DNA of 64,000 bases from Mycolicibacterium sp. CR10 (GCF_005222675.1 NZ_STGE01000056.1:62001-126000); one strand, 5' to 3'; shown: positions 51,781 to 61,428, counted from the stretch's first letter. Notes: generated by a model from the letters alone, not told the origin. Translations and numbers: made by a program.

Positions 51781-52229
51781 CGCCGCTCCCTCTTCATCGT
51801 GTAGGCGTCGGCTCCACTGACCCGGTAGTAGCGCTTACGCAGTCCGACGCGGGTGAAACCTTCGCTCTCATACAGCGCGAGCGCCGCCACGTTGTCGGTC
51901 CTGACCTCCAGGAAAATCGTTCCGTTGTCGGCGTATTCGAACAGCCGCAACAGCATCTGCCTGCCGATTCCCTGACCCTGATACGCGGGATCGACTCCGA
52001 CGGTGTGGATCTCGTACTCATACGGCCTGATCCGGCCGAGTCGGGCGATGCCCGCGTACCCCACGAGCTTGTCATCGACACGCGCGGCGACGTAATGGTT
52101 GTGCTTGGCCGCGAGCTCAGCGAGGAACGCCTTCTCCGGCCACGGGTCGTCGCCGTCGAACAACTGCGCCTCAAGTTCGGCGCAGCGCAACGCGTCGGCC
52201 GGCGTCAACGCGTCGTATTGCGCGCTCAC
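51777..52229 (-). CDS. rimI: Ribosomal protein S18 alanine N-acetyltransferase RimI (GNAT)
   Basis: 150 aa from a GTG at 52229 overlapping the tsaB stop (GTGA). GNAT fold: acetyl-CoA loop VDPAYQGQGIGRQMLLRL, then NVAALALYESEGFTRVGLRK and RYY. Located in the tsaE-tsaB-rimI-tsaD operon as in M. tuberculosis (Rv3420c). Probably N-terminal acetylation of ribosomal or other proteins. Confidence 0.92.
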   Translation of the reverse strand: MSAQYDALTPADALRCAELEAQLFDGDDPWPEKAFLAELAAKHNHYVAARVDDKLVGYAGIARLGRIRPYEYEIHTVGVDPAYQGQGIGRQMLLRLFEYADNGTIFLEVRTDNVAALALYESEGFTRVGLRKRYYRVSGADAYTMKRERR

Positions 52230-52855
52230 GTGGCGTTCACCTGAGGCTTGGCGTCGGGCCTGCGCAGATACAGCGGAACCAGGGGTTCGGGGTCGGCGAC
52301 CCAATCCGCTACGGCGCGAACCAGACCCGCAGCCGTCGGATAGACAGGTGCCAGCCGCGGGAGGTCGAACAACGCGGTGTGCTCGGGCGATCCGGCGACC
52401 GCCTCGGCGCCTGCGGGCACGTCGGCGGCCGCGTTCACCGCGGGCCCGTCGATGCGCACGCCGTCGCGGTAGCGCGCCCAGTACACCTCCCGGCGCCGCG
52501 CATCGGTGACCACCAGCACCTCGCCCGTGGTGCCCACGGCGATCGCGTCGAGACTGCACACCCCGCGCACCGGCACCCCGAGGGCGTGTGCGAACGCGGC
52601 CGCTGTTGCCATACCTACCCGCAGCCCGGTGAACGGCCCCGGCCCGCACCCCACGACCACGGTGTCGAGCTGATCGAGCGCCACCCCGGCATCGCTCAGC
52701 GCGCCAACGACATTGGGAGTCAGTTGTTCGGCGTGCGCGCGCGGGTCGACGGTCACCCGCTCGGCAAGACCTTCGACGCCATCGTGATCCACCCGCACAA
52801 CGCCCGCGGTGACCGCGGGGGTGGCAGTGTCGATCGCGAGAACCAACCTGCTCAC
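52226..52855 (-). CDS. tsaB: t6A biosynthesis protein TsaB
   Basis: 209 aa. N-terminus VLAIDTATPAVTAGVV and VVVGCGPGPFTGLRVGMATA define TsaB, a catalytically inactive paralogue of TsaD that forms the TsaD-TsaB-TsaE complex. Length is typical for mycobacteria. Overlaps tsaE by 4 bp. Confidence 0.95.
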   Translation of the reverse strand: MSRLVLAIDTATPAVTAGVVRVDHDGVEGLAERVTVDPRAHAEQLTPNVVGALSDAGVALDQLDTVVVGCGPGPFTGLRVGMATAAAFAHALGVPVRGVCSLDAIAVGTTGEVLVVTDARRREVYWARYRDGVRIDGPAVNAAADVPAGAEAVAGSPEHTALFDLPRLAPVYPTAAGLVRAVADWVADPEPLVPLYLRRPDAKPQVNAT

Positions 52856-53316
52856 GGACGGCTCCAGTGCCAGATCGCGGTGCGTACATCGGTGTCCGGT
52901 GCACGCTCCAACTGGATATCGAGGTGACTGTCCGACAGCCGCTCCGCGACCCCTTCACCCCATTCGACCACCACGACTGCGTCGTCGAGGTCGGCGTCCA
53001 GATCCAGTGAATCCAGTTCCGCCAGAAGGTCCACCGAGGCCTGGTCGAGCAGCCGGTACAGGTCGACATGCACCATCGCCGGCGCCCCCGCATTGCGTGC
53101 TCGATGCACGCGCGCCAGCACGAACGTCGGCGAGAGCACCGAACCCTCGACGTCCATCGCCTGCGCAATCCCTTTCGCTAGAACGGTTTTACCAGCCCCG
53201 AGAGGCCCGGACAGCACGACGACGTCGCCGGCGCGAAGCTCGCGGCCCAGCCTGGCCCCTAAGGCGATCGTGTCGTCGGCCGTGAGCAATTCCGCTGTTC
53301 CTGATTGCTCATCCAT
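52852..53316 (-). CDS. tsaE: t6A biosynthesis ATPase TsaE
   Basis: 154 aa with Walker A LSGPLGAGKTVLAKGIAQAM and the VLSPTFVLARVH and VHVDLYRLLD motifs of the family; VVVEWGEGVAERL is the conserved last block. It powers turnover of the TsaB-TsaD complex. Overlaps the alpha/beta hydrolase upstream by 8 bp. Confidence 0.95.
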   Translation of the reverse strand: MDEQSGTAELLTADDTIALGARLGRELRAGDVVVLSGPLGAGKTVLAKGIAQAMDVEGSVLSPTFVLARVHRARNAGAPAMVHVDLYRLLDQASVDLLAELDSLDLDADLDDAVVVVEWGEGVAERLSDSHLDIQLERAPDTDVRTAIWHWSRP

Positions 53317-54397
53317 GCGTGCGCACCCGGTCCCGTACCCGACGGGTCAGCGCGACGAGGCGCGACGGCGTGGCGCGTTCGACCAGTCGCACCAGTGCAT
53401 CGTCGATGATCTCAGGCTGCTCGAGCTGAACGAGATGACCTGCGCCGCCGACGATCACGAGCTCAGACTTGGCCAACGCGTCAGCCATCTCCTGCGAATA
53501 CTCCATCGGAGTGAGCATGTCGTGATCACCACAGGCGACCAGGGTCGGGATCTTGTTCAGCGTCTCCAGACCTGCTGTCTCGTCGTGCACTTCGAGCGCG
53601 TGCAGGAATTCCACCAGGGTGGCAATGGGGGTGTCGTGCATCATCCTCTCGGTGAAGGCCACCACGCTGGGGCTGATCTTCTCGTCGCCGTAAGACGCCG
53701 CCCGCAGAATCGGACCGATCACCTTGCGTGCGGCGCCGCGGCCCCGGTGCACCGTTTTGGGTGCGTAGCGCGCGGCGAAGCGCACCGCCTCGAGGGCGGG
53801 GTTCTTCAGGATCTCGCCCAGCGGTGACCGTGAAACTCCTTCTGCGGCAGAGGAGATCAGTGCCGCACCGACGATCCGGGTCGGATAGCGCTGCGGGTAC
53901 TGCCGGGCATGGGACAGCACGGTCATGCCGCCCATGGAGTGACCGACCAGCACGACGGGGCCACGCGGCGCCATGACCGCCAGCACGCTTTCCAGGTCCT
54001 GGCCGAGCTGTTCGACCGTGTACGTTTCCGGCGGCGCCTCGCCCGACTGGCCGTGCCCGCGTTGGTCGTAGAACACCATGCGGACCTGATCGCCCCACTG
54101 CTCGGAGAGCCGGGCACGCTGAAAGTGGAAGGAGCCCATGCGAAGACAGAAGCCGTGGGCGAACACCACGGTCAGCGGCGCACTCTCGGGACCGACCTCG
54201 CGCACCGCCAGCGGGACACCGTCAGGCGTGGTGACCACGCAGCTGCGATCGGCGTCGAGCAGTTCGAAATCCTCGTCGGTGTGCGGGTCGTCGCTGGTGA
54301 CCTTGCGCCTCAGTGACCGAGCCGCCGTCACGCCGGCGGCACTGCCGACGGCGGCGACCCCCGCCGCGCCCGCCATCCATCCCGCACGGCCGCTCAC
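53309..54397 (-). CDS. Alpha/beta hydrolase with N-terminal membrane anchor
   Basis: 362 aa. A hydrophobic start (MAGAAGVAAVGSAAGVTAAR) suggests a membrane anchor or signal. The catalytic nucleophile elbow is GHSMGG (LVGHSMGGMTVL), the oxyanion region is AHGFCLRMGSF, and ACGDHDMLTPMEYS and GAGHLVQLEQ give the acid and His. Orthologues lie between tsaE and alr in other mycobacteria (the hydrolase is fused or adjacent). Substrate unknown, an ester or peroxide is likely. Overlaps alr by 4 bp. Confidence 0.88.
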   Translation of the reverse strand: MSGRAGWMAGAAGVAAVGSAAGVTAARSLRRKVTSDDPHTDEDFELLDADRSCVVTTPDGVPLAVREVGPESAPLTVVFAHGFCLRMGSFHFQRARLSEQWGDQVRMVFYDQRGHGQSGEAPPETYTVEQLGQDLESVLAVMAPRGPVVLVGHSMGGMTVLSHARQYPQRYPTRIVGAALISSAAEGVSRSPLGEILKNPALEAVRFAARYAPKTVHRGRGAARKVIGPILRAASYGDEKISPSVVAFTERMMHDTPIATLVEFLHALEVHDETAGLETLNKIPTLVACGDHDMLTPMEYSQEMADALAKSELVIVGGAGHLVQLEQPEIIDDALVRLVERATPSRLVALTRRVRDRVRTHG

Positions 54398-55536
54398 CGG
54401 GTGTCACCGCCGACGTAGGCCCGCACGATCCGGCCGCGGGGGCTCGTCGCGACCTCATAGTTGATGGTGTCCAATAGCTCTGCCCAGTCCTGGGCGGTCT
54501 GCTCACCCTCGGTGCCCGGTCCGAACAGGATCGCGTCGTCACCCACCGCGACGTCGCTCGGGCCAGGACCGAGATCCACGACGAACTGGTCCATGCAGAT
54601 CCGACCGACGTTGGGATACCGCCTGCCGTTGATCGACACCTCGATGCGGCCGCTCAACGTCCGGAACACCCCGTCGGCGTACCCGGCGGGGATCAGCGCA
54701 ACCGTGGTGTCCCTCTCGGCGATCCAGCGGTGCCCGTAGGAGACGCCGTCACCCGCCTTGAGCGGACGGACCATCACCACGGGGCATCGCACCGTCATCG
54801 CCGGACGCAGCCCCATGTCGCCGCGTTCCGGCAGCGGGGTCAGGCCGTACACCGCGATGCCGGGCCGCACCATGTCGAACGCCAGATCGGGGCGCGTCAG
54901 GACCGCGGGCGAGTTGCTCAGATGCACGACGTCCACACGCAGGCCCTGATCGCGCGCCGTCGCCACCATCCCGGTCAACCGCTCGGCCTGCAGGTCGTTG
55001 AGCGGATGGTCCGGATCGTCACCGTGGACGAGGTGCGACATGATTCCGCGCACCCGCACCGCGTCGTCGGCCTGGGCCCGGCGCAGTGCCGCCAGCACCG
55101 CCGGATAGTCGGCCGGCCCGACCCCGTTGCGGCTCAGGCCGGTGTCGACCTTGACGGTGACCGTCGCGGTGTGACCCGTCCGCCGGACGGCGGCCACGAT
55201 GTCGTCGACCTCACGTTCTGAAGACACCCCCAACTGGACATCGGCGGCCACTGCGGGCGCGAAATCGGTGTTCGGCATGTGCAGCCAGGCCAGAACGGGT
55301 GCGGTGATGCCGTCGCGGCGCAGCGCCAGTGCCTCGTCGACCGTGGCGACGCCGAGTTCTGCGGCGCCCGCGGCCAGCGCGGCACGGGCCACCGGGGAGG
55401 CCCCGTGGCCGTAGCCGTTGGCCTTGACGACCGCCATCACCGCAGCTGGGCCTGCGTGTTCGCGCAGGGTAGCCACGTTGTGGCCGATGGCGTCGAGGTC
55501 GACGACGGCGCTGGGCGTGTTGCGGGTGGTAATCAC
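54394..55536 (-). CDS. alr: Alanine racemase
   Basis: 380 aa, PLP enzyme that makes D-alanine for peptidoglycan. The PLP Lys is at about residue 38 in VMAVVKANGYGHG. The second catalytic residue, Tyr, is in GVSYGHRW (about 265). The C-terminal beta domain (RYPNVGRICMDQFVVDLG) is complete. It heads the alr-hydrolase-tsaE-tsaB-rimI-tsaD run of overlapping genes. Confidence 0.97.
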   Translation of the reverse strand: MITTRNTPSAVVDLDAIGHNVATLREHAGPAAVMAVVKANGYGHGASPVARAALAAGAAELGVATVDEALALRRDGITAPVLAWLHMPNTDFAPAVAADVQLGVSSEREVDDIVAAVRRTGHTATVTVKVDTGLSRNGVGPADYPAVLAALRRAQADDAVRVRGIMSHLVHGDDPDHPLNDLQAERLTGMVATARDQGLRVDVVHLSNSPAVLTRPDLAFDMVRPGIAVYGLTPLPERGDMGLRPAMTVRCPVVMVRPLKAGDGVSYGHRWIAERDTTVALIPAGYADGVFRTLSGRIEVSINGRRYPNVGRICMDQFVVDLGPGPSDVAVGDDAILFGPGTEGEQTAQDWAELLDTINYEVATSPRGRIVRAYVGGDTR

Positions 55537-55562
55537 TGCCCCCGATTGTCCCAGGAGGACAC

Positions 55563-56981
55563 TCAGTGGGCGAAATGCTCCTCGTCGGCGAAGCCGCCGA
55601 GGCCCACCTTGTCCAGCTTGGCCAGCACTTCCAGGAGATCGTCGCGCAGCGCGCGGGCCAGGTTGGCCGAGAATCCCTCGCGCACCACCACCCGCAACAC
55701 CGCGATGTCGCTGGCGTCGTCCGGCATCGTGTACGCGGGGACCTGCCAGCCGTAGCTGCGCAGCAGGGCAGAGACGTCGAACACCGTGAACTTGACGCCC
55801 TCGACGAGCGTGAACGCCACCACCGGGATCGCCGACCCGTCGGAGATCACCTCGAACACCCGCCTGTTGTCGGGTCCCGTCATGCCGGCGAGCTCACGCG
55901 CGAACCACTCCGCGGTGTCGTTCAGGCATTTCATCACCTGGAGGTAGCCCTCGCGACCCAGTCGCAGGAAGTTGTAGTACTGGCCGACCACCTGGTTGCC
56001 GGGCCGGGAGAAATTCAGCGTGAAGGTGGGCATGTTGCCGCCGAGATAGTTCACCCGGAACACGAGTTCCTCGGGCAGGTGGTCGGCGTTGCGCCACACC
56101 ACGAAGCCGATGCCCGGGTAGGTCAGGCCGTACTTGTGACCGCTGACGTTGATCGACACCACGCGCGGCAACCGGAAGTCCCACTCGATGTCGGGGTGCA
56201 GGAACGGCACCACGAAGCCTCCACTGGCGGCGTCGACGTGCACCGGGACGTCTGGCCCTTTCGACGTCCCGCCGCCCTGAGCCAGCTTGTCCAGCGCCGC
56301 GCAGATCTCGGCGACCGGCTCGAGCTCGCCGGTGAACGTGGTGCCCAGGATCGCGACCACACCGATGGTGTCCTCGTCGACGGCGTCGAGCACCTGCTCC
56401 GGCGTGATGACGTAGCGGCCCTTCTCCATCGGCAGATAGCGGGCCTCGACATCGAAGTAGCGGCAGAACTTCTCCCACACCACCTGCACGTTGGAGCCCA
56501 TCACCAGGTTGGGGGTCCGCCCCTTCCACGCATCGCCCTTCTGGCCGCCGACCCTTTCGCGCCACCGCCACTTCATCGCCAGCCCGGCCAGCATCACGGC
56601 CTCGCTGGAGCCGACCGTGGACACCCCGATGGCGCTGGACGGATCGTCGTCGCGCAGGTTCTCCGCGTGGAACAGGTCGGCGACCATGCACACGCACCGC
56701 TGCTCGATCGCGGCGGTGACCGGGTACTCGTCCTTGTCGATCATGTTCTTGTCGAACGTCTCCGACATCAGCAGCCCGGCCTCGGGATCCATCCAGGTGG
56801 TCACGAAGGTGGCCAGGTTGAGCCGGGAGCTGCCGTCCAACATCAACTCGTCGTGAATGAACCGGTAGGTCTGGTCGGGCTCCATCGACTCGTCGGGCAG
56901 GCGCAGGGCCGGTATCGGTGTGGTCGACAGCCGACCGGTGTAGGCGGGGGTCAGCGACGAATGATGGGAAACGTTGGGCAT
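55563..56981 (-). CDS. gadB: Glutamate decarboxylase GadB
   Basis: 472 aa. PLP-dependent decarboxylase of glutamate to GABA. Conserved VSTVGSSEAVMLAGLAMKWR, VDAASGGFVVPFLHPD, and the PLP Lys in INVSGHKYGLTYPGIGFVVW (about residue 280). The short C-terminal tail ends in DEEHFAH. It can consume protons in acid resistance and feeds the GABA shunt. Separated from nnr by 10 bp on the same strand. Confidence 0.96.
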   Translation of the reverse strand: MPNVSHHSSLTPAYTGRLSTTPIPALRLPDESMEPDQTYRFIHDELMLDGSSRLNLATFVTTWMDPEAGLLMSETFDKNMIDKDEYPVTAAIEQRCVCMVADLFHAENLRDDDPSSAIGVSTVGSSEAVMLAGLAMKWRWRERVGGQKGDAWKGRTPNLVMGSNVQVVWEKFCRYFDVEARYLPMEKGRYVITPEQVLDAVDEDTIGVVAILGTTFTGELEPVAEICAALDKLAQGGGTSKGPDVPVHVDAASGGFVVPFLHPDIEWDFRLPRVVSINVSGHKYGLTYPGIGFVVWRNADHLPEELVFRVNYLGGNMPTFTLNFSRPGNQVVGQYYNFLRLGREGYLQVMKCLNDTAEWFARELAGMTGPDNRRVFEVISDGSAIPVVAFTLVEGVKFTVFDVSALLRSYGWQVPAYTMPDDASDIAVLRVVVREGFSANLARALRDDLLEVLAKLDKVGLGGFADEEHFAH

Positions 56982-56991
56982 GAGGTTCTTT

Positions 56992-58404
56992 CTAGAGGAT
57001 GGACCCCAGTGCTGTCCGCAGATGGGCGAGGATGCGTGACGCCGACGTCGGGGTGGGCGCCGGTCCAGGGTCGCGCGCGGACGCGTCGGCAGCCCGAGCG
57101 TGCACGAACGCCGCCGCGGCGGCGGCCTCGCCGGGCGGCAGGCCCGCCGCGAGCAGCGCGCCGATCACCCCCGACAACACGTCACCGGAACCCGCGGTGG
57201 CCGCCCACGACTGGCCGGCGATGTTCAGGTAGACCATGCCCTCGGGCTCGGCGATGACGGTGACGTTGCCCTTGAGCAGGACGGTGACGCCCAGCTGATC
57301 CGCCAGCCTGCGGGTGGCAGACACGCGGTCCTCCCCAGGCGGTGATCCGGCGAGGCGTGCGTACTCGCCGGCGTGCGGCGTCAGCACCGTCGGGGCGCGG
57401 CGGTCCGCGATCAGTTCGGGGTGGGTGGCCAGGATCGTCAGGGCGTCGGCGTCCACGAGGACTGGCACATCGGTCTCCAGCGCGAAGCACAGCGCCGCCG
57501 CGGCGGTCTCATCGGTTCCCAGACCAGGCCCGACCACCCAGGCCTGCACTCGCCCCGCCGACGCGGGACCGGGGGTAGCGATGACTTCTGGCCAATGCGA
57601 AACCACCTCTGCTGCAGCTGATCCCGCATAGCGGACCATTCCGGAGTGCGTGGCCACCGCCGCACCGGAGCACAGGATCGCGGCGCCGGGATAGGTAGCC
57701 GACCCGGCCATCACGCCGGTGACACCCTGGCTGTACTTGTCGTCGCTTCGGCCGGGGACCGGCCAGCGGGCGGCAACGTCGGCGGCGTCGAACGCCACCA
57801 TTTCGCTGGGCGCGAGGTTCAGCCCGATGTCGACCAGCTCCACCCGGCCGCAGTCGCCGAACGCGTGGACGGGCTTCAGTCCGCCGAATGTCACGGTCAG
57901 TGCGGGGGTGACGTGGTCGCCGGCGGCAGCGCCGGTCTGGACGTCGACGCCGCTGGGCAGGTCCACCGCGACGACGGGGATGCCGGCCTTCTCGATGGCA
58001 TCGAACACCTCGGCCGCCGCGGGCCGCAGCGGGCCCGAACCGGAGATTCCGACTACGCCGTCGATCACCAGATCAGTTCCAGGCGGCATACTTTCGACGA
58101 TCCGGCCGCCTGACTTCCGGAAGGCCGCGAGCGCTTTCTGATGGGTTTTCTCGGGGTTGAGCAGCACGGCTGCCGCCCCTGCACCGCGGCGACGCAGCAG
58201 CGTCGCGGCCCACAGCGCGTCGCCGCCGTTGTCGCCGGAGCCGACGACTGCACAGACGGTTTTTCCGGTCACGGTGCCGAGTTCCCGCGCGATCGCGGTG
58301 GCCAGGCCGTGGGCGGCCCGTCGCATCAGCGCGCCGTCGGGCATCGACGCCAGCAACGGCGCCTCAGCGGCCCGAATGTCATCGGCCGTGTAGAAGTACC
58401 GCAT
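56992..58404 (-). CDS. nnr: Bifunctional NAD(P)HX epimerase/dehydratase Nnr
   Basis: 470 aa from ATG at 58404 (MRYFYTADDIRAAEAPLL). The N-terminal YjeF_N epimerase domain is at about 1-205 (CAVVGSGDNGGDALWAATLL). The C-terminal ADP-dependent dehydratase is at about 225-465 (TPHAGEYARLAG, ATAGSGDVLSGVIGALLAAG). It repairs hydrated NADH and NADPH. Upstream in-frame starts exist, but the family begins here. Confidence 0.94.
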   Translation of the reverse strand: MRYFYTADDIRAAEAPLLASMPDGALMRRAAHGLATAIARELGTVTGKTVCAVVGSGDNGGDALWAATLLRRRGAGAAAVLLNPEKTHQKALAAFRKSGGRIVESMPPGTDLVIDGVVGISGSGPLRPAAAEVFDAIEKAGIPVVAVDLPSGVDVQTGAAAGDHVTPALTVTFGGLKPVHAFGDCGRVELVDIGLNLAPSEMVAFDAADVAARWPVPGRSDDKYSQGVTGVMAGSATYPGAAILCSGAAVATHSGMVRYAGSAAAEVVSHWPEVIATPGPASAGRVQAWVVGPGLGTDETAAAALCFALETDVPVLVDADALTILATHPELIADRRAPTVLTPHAGEYARLAGSPPGEDRVSATRRLADQLGVTVLLKGNVTVIAEPEGMVYLNIAGQSWAATAGSGDVLSGVIGALLAAGLPPGEAAAAAAFVHARAADASARDPGPAPTPTSASRILAHLRTALGSIL

Positions 58405-58435
58405 TGGCACCACGCTACGTGGGTACCCGACGAAC

Positions 58436-58810
58436 ATGACGGATTCCCAGATGACCGAGGAACTTCTCGAACTCGAGCATGCCGGTTGGAAGTCCCTGTG
58501 TGACGGCACCGGTGACACGTTCTACGGCGGGCTGATGACGGACGACGCGCTGATGGTGTTGGCCAACGGCATGGTGATGGACCGTGAGACGGTCACCTCG
58601 GCGCTCGGCCAGTCGCCGCCGTGGGCGCGCTACGAGATCGAGGATGTACTGCTGATTTCCATCTCCCCCGACGTCGCTGCTCTGGTGTACACGGGACGAG
58701 GCTGGCGCGACGGCGAGGACGAGCCGTTCGTCGGTGCGATGTCCTCGGTGTACCGCCGCGCCGACGAGGGCTGGAAACTGGCGCTGTACCAACAGTCCGC
58801 GAAGAGCTAG
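58436..58810 (+). CDS. SnoaL/DUF4440-type (NTF2-like) small protein
   Basis: 124 aa. Typical NTF2-like pattern: ELLELEHAGWKSLCDGTG, YGGLMTDDALMVLANGMVMD, AALVYTGRGWRDGEDEPF and a final SSVYRRADEGWKLALYQQS. These cone-shaped folds act as enzymes or ligand-binding proteins; no catalytic residues point to a specific reaction. Divergent from nnr, 31 bp between starts, so they share one promoter region. Confidence 0.8.
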   Translation: MTDSQMTEELLELEHAGWKSLCDGTGDTFYGGLMTDDALMVLANGMVMDRETVTSALGQSPPWARYEIEDVLLISISPDVAALVYTGRGWRDGEDEPFVGAMSSVYRRADEGWKLALYQQSAKS

Positions 58811-59175
58811 ACCCGGCCGCTGATCGCCTCCGCCACCGTCGGATACAGGTCGATGATCTCATCGATACGCATCCTCTGTAGCGGCCGACTCGTGGCCGGA
58901 CCCTCGGCGACGACCCGGAGCGAGATGCCCGCACGCCCGGTCAATCGGTGGGTCTCGACCAGCAGGCCGATGCCGGCCGAGGACAGGAACTCCAACTCGG
59001 TGATATCGACGATCAGAACCGAGGGAGCGTCGGCCAGCGCCACATCGAGGTAGGTCCCCAACGTGGGCGCGGTGAGGACGTCCAGGTCGCCTGTGACATG
59101 GACTATCAGCGTGTCACCGCTATGACGCGGCACGACAGAGAGTCTGCCGCTTCGAGTCGGTTCATGTGCATTCAT
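58807..59175 (-). CDS. STAS-domain anti-sigma-factor antagonist
   Basis: 122 aa. STAS fold with LIVHVTGDLDVLTAPTLGTY, VLIVDITELEFLSSAGIGLL and LRVVAEG. The SS in FLSSAGIG is the usual phosphorylation site, so an anti-sigma kinase elsewhere in the genome probably controls it. No kinase or sigma gene lies next to it. Stop overlaps the end of the upstream convergent gene by 4 bp. Confidence 0.9.
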   Translation of the reverse strand: MNAHEPTRSGRLSVVPRHSGDTLIVHVTGDLDVLTAPTLGTYLDVALADAPSVLIVDITELEFLSSAGIGLLVETHRLTGRAGISLRVVAEGPATSRPLQRMRIDEIIDLYPTVAEAISGRV

Positions 59176-59354
59176 CGCCGTCCCCCGGCTTCTGATCGGC
59201 GGTCCGGGCCTTTACCGACGGATGACGTCAGTCGGCGACCGCGACCGCTGCTACGAACGGTTCGTTGACATGTTTATCGATCGCCAGGCCACAGGCGTTA
59301 TCAAACTTCGCAAATTAGTGATGAAAACCCAGGTGAAGCACCACTTCTGGCGAT
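59176..59354. other. Gap upstream of the STAS gene
   Basis: 179 bp with no gene. Relatively A/T-rich near 59260-59340 (GTTTATCGATC, AAATTAGTGATGAAAAC), compatible with a promoter for the STAS gene on the minus strand. No clear -35/-10 pair was assigned. Confidence 0.4.
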
Positions 59355-59507
59355 TCAGGCGTCACGCTCTTCCCAAAAGCGTTGAGAACGTTCGGCGATC
59401 TTCTCGGCATACTCACCGTTGATCGCGTGGGAGGCGTCAGGATAGACCTCGATCTGACCGTGCGGCAGCAACTTTCGGGCGTCGACGGCGGGAACGTCGA
59501 GATGCAC
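59355..59507 (-). pseudogene. C-terminal fragment of an alpha/beta hydrolase
   Basis: A 50-codon minus-strand frame immediately after the glmS stop (TAGTG overlap) reads HLDVPAVDARKLLPHGQIEV, then YPDASHAINGEYAEKIAERS and RFWEERDA. DASHAINGE is the catalytic-His loop of alpha/beta hydrolases, so this is the last part of such a gene. No N-terminal part exists upstream, where glmS occupies the DNA. Likely a remnant after deletion; it may still be translated by coupling. Confidence 0.65.
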
Positions 59508-61372
59508 TACTCGACGGTCACGGACTTTGCCAGATTGCGGGGCTTGTCGACGTCGTATCCCCGGGCCTGCGCGACACCGGCCGCGAACACCTGCATCGGG
59601 ATCGACGACAGCAGCGGCTGGAGAAGCGTTGGTACGGCAGGGATCTCGATCAGATGATCCGCATAGGGCCGCACCGTCTCGTCGCCCTCCTCGGCGATGA
59701 CGATCGTGATGGCCCCGCGCGCCTGGATCTCCCGGATGTTGGACAGCAGCTTGGAATGCAGCGTCGCCGCGTTCTTGGGCGACGGCATCACGACGATGAC
59801 CGGCAGGTCGTCCTCGATGAGGGCGATCGGCCCGTGCTTCAGCTCACCAGCGGCGAATCCCTCGGCGTGCATGTAGGCCAATTCCTTGAGCTTCAGCGCG
59901 CCTTCGAGCGCCACCGGGTAACCCACGTGGCGGCCCAGGAACAGCACGGTCTGCGACGAGGCAAACTGATGGGCGAGCTGTGCGACCGGTTCGATGGTGG
60001 CCAGCACCCGCGCGATCAACTCCGGCATCGCCTCCAGGTCGTGGTATTCGCGACGCACCTCGTCGGGGTACTTGGTGCCACGCGCCTGCGCAAGTGCCAG
60101 TCCGACAAGGTAACTCGCCGCGATCTGCGCCAGGAACGTCTTCGTCGACGCCACGCCGATCTCCGGCCCGGCGCGGGTGTAGAGCACCGCGTCGCATTCC
60201 CGCGGGATCTGGCTGCCGTTGGTGTTGCAGATGGCCAGCACCTTGGCCTTCTGCTCCTTGGCGTGCCGCACCGCCTCCAGTGTGTCGGCGGTCTCGCCGG
60301 ACTGTGAGATCGCCACCACCAGGGTGTGACTGTCCAGAACCGGGTCCCGGTAACGGAATTCGCTTGCGAGCTCGACCTCGACGGGCAGCCGGGTCCAGTG
60401 CTCGATCGCGTACTTGGCCAGCATGCCCGAGTGGAATGCGGTGCCGCAGGCGACGATGAAGACCTTGTCGATCTCGCGCAGCTCCTGGTCGGAGAGGCGC
60501 TGCTCGTCGAGAACGATGCGGCTGTCGATGAAATGGCCGAGGAGCGTGTCGGATACGGCCGCCGGTTGTTCGGCGATCTCCTTGAGCATGAAGTACTCGT
60601 AGCCACCCTTTTCGGCGGCCGAGGTGTCCCAGTCGATGTGAAATTCGCGGTAGTCGGTGACGTCGTTGCCGTCGAAGTCGGTGATGCGGTAGCCGTCCGC
60701 GGTGACGACGACGGCCTGGTCCTGCCCGAGCTCGACCGCCTCGCGGGTGTGTTCGATGAACGCGGAGACATCGGAGCCGACGAACATCTCCCCCTGACCG
60801 ACGCCGAGCACCAACGGGGTCGACCGACGGGCGGCGACGATCGTGCCCGGCTCATCGGCGTGCGCGAAGACCAAGGTGAAGTGGCCCTCGAGCCGACGCA
60901 GCACCGACAGCACCGACGCCGGGAAGTCTCCGGCGTGCGCGCCCAGGGCGTACTCACGGGCCACCAGATGGACCGCGACCTCGGTATCGGTGTCGCTGGC
61001 GAACTCCACCCCGGCGTCCTCGAGCTCGGTGCGCAGCGCGGCGAAATTCTCGATGATGCCGTTGTGGACGACCGCCACCTTGCCGGTGGCGTCCCGGTGG
61101 GGGTGGGCATTGCGATCGGTGGGACGACCATGGGTGGCCCACCGGGTGTGTCCGAGTCCGGTCGCTCCGACGAGGGTGTCCGTCCCGGACTCGGTGAGAG
61201 CGGCCTCCAGGTTGGCCAGGCGGCCGGCCTTGCGACGTACCGTGAGCCCGCCGTGACCGTCGAGCAACGCGACGCCGGCGGAGTCGTATCCCCGGTACTC
61301 CATCCGGCGCAACGCGTCGACGACGATGCCGCAGGCAGGGCGCTGCCCGACGTAGCCGACAATTCCGCACAT
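59507..61372 (-). CDS. glmS: Glutamine-fructose-6-phosphate aminotransferase GlmS
   Basis: 621 aa from ATG at 61372 (MCGIVGYVG), so Cys2 becomes the N-terminal nucleophile after Met removal. The N-terminal glutaminase domain (about 1-240) is followed by two SIS sugar-isomerase domains (about 290-430 and 460-610; VAISQSGETADTLEAVRHAK, STKTFLAQIAASYLVGLALA), ending KSVTVE. It makes glucosamine-6-phosphate for peptidoglycan and mycothiol. Divergent from the hydrolase at 61429. Confidence 0.97.
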   Translation of the reverse strand: MCGIVGYVGQRPACGIVVDALRRMEYRGYDSAGVALLDGHGGLTVRRKAGRLANLEAALTESGTDTLVGATGLGHTRWATHGRPTDRNAHPHRDATGKVAVVHNGIIENFAALRTELEDAGVEFASDTDTEVAVHLVAREYALGAHAGDFPASVLSVLRRLEGHFTLVFAHADEPGTIVAARRSTPLVLGVGQGEMFVGSDVSAFIEHTREAVELGQDQAVVVTADGYRITDFDGNDVTDYREFHIDWDTSAAEKGGYEYFMLKEIAEQPAAVSDTLLGHFIDSRIVLDEQRLSDQELREIDKVFIVACGTAFHSGMLAKYAIEHWTRLPVEVELASEFRYRDPVLDSHTLVVAISQSGETADTLEAVRHAKEQKAKVLAICNTNGSQIPRECDAVLYTRAGPEIGVASTKTFLAQIAASYLVGLALAQARGTKYPDEVRREYHDLEAMPELIARVLATIEPVAQLAHQFASSQTVLFLGRHVGYPVALEGALKLKELAYMHAEGFAAGELKHGPIALIEDDLPVIVVMPSPKNAATLHSKLLSNIREIQARGAITIVIAEEGDETVRPYADHLIEIPAVPTLLQPLLSSIPMQVFAAGVAQARGYDVDKPRNLAKSVTVE

Positions 61373-61428
61373 AGACCACCAGGGTAGTGCAGGACGCACG
61401 TCACACCCTGGTGGGATACGGTCATCGG

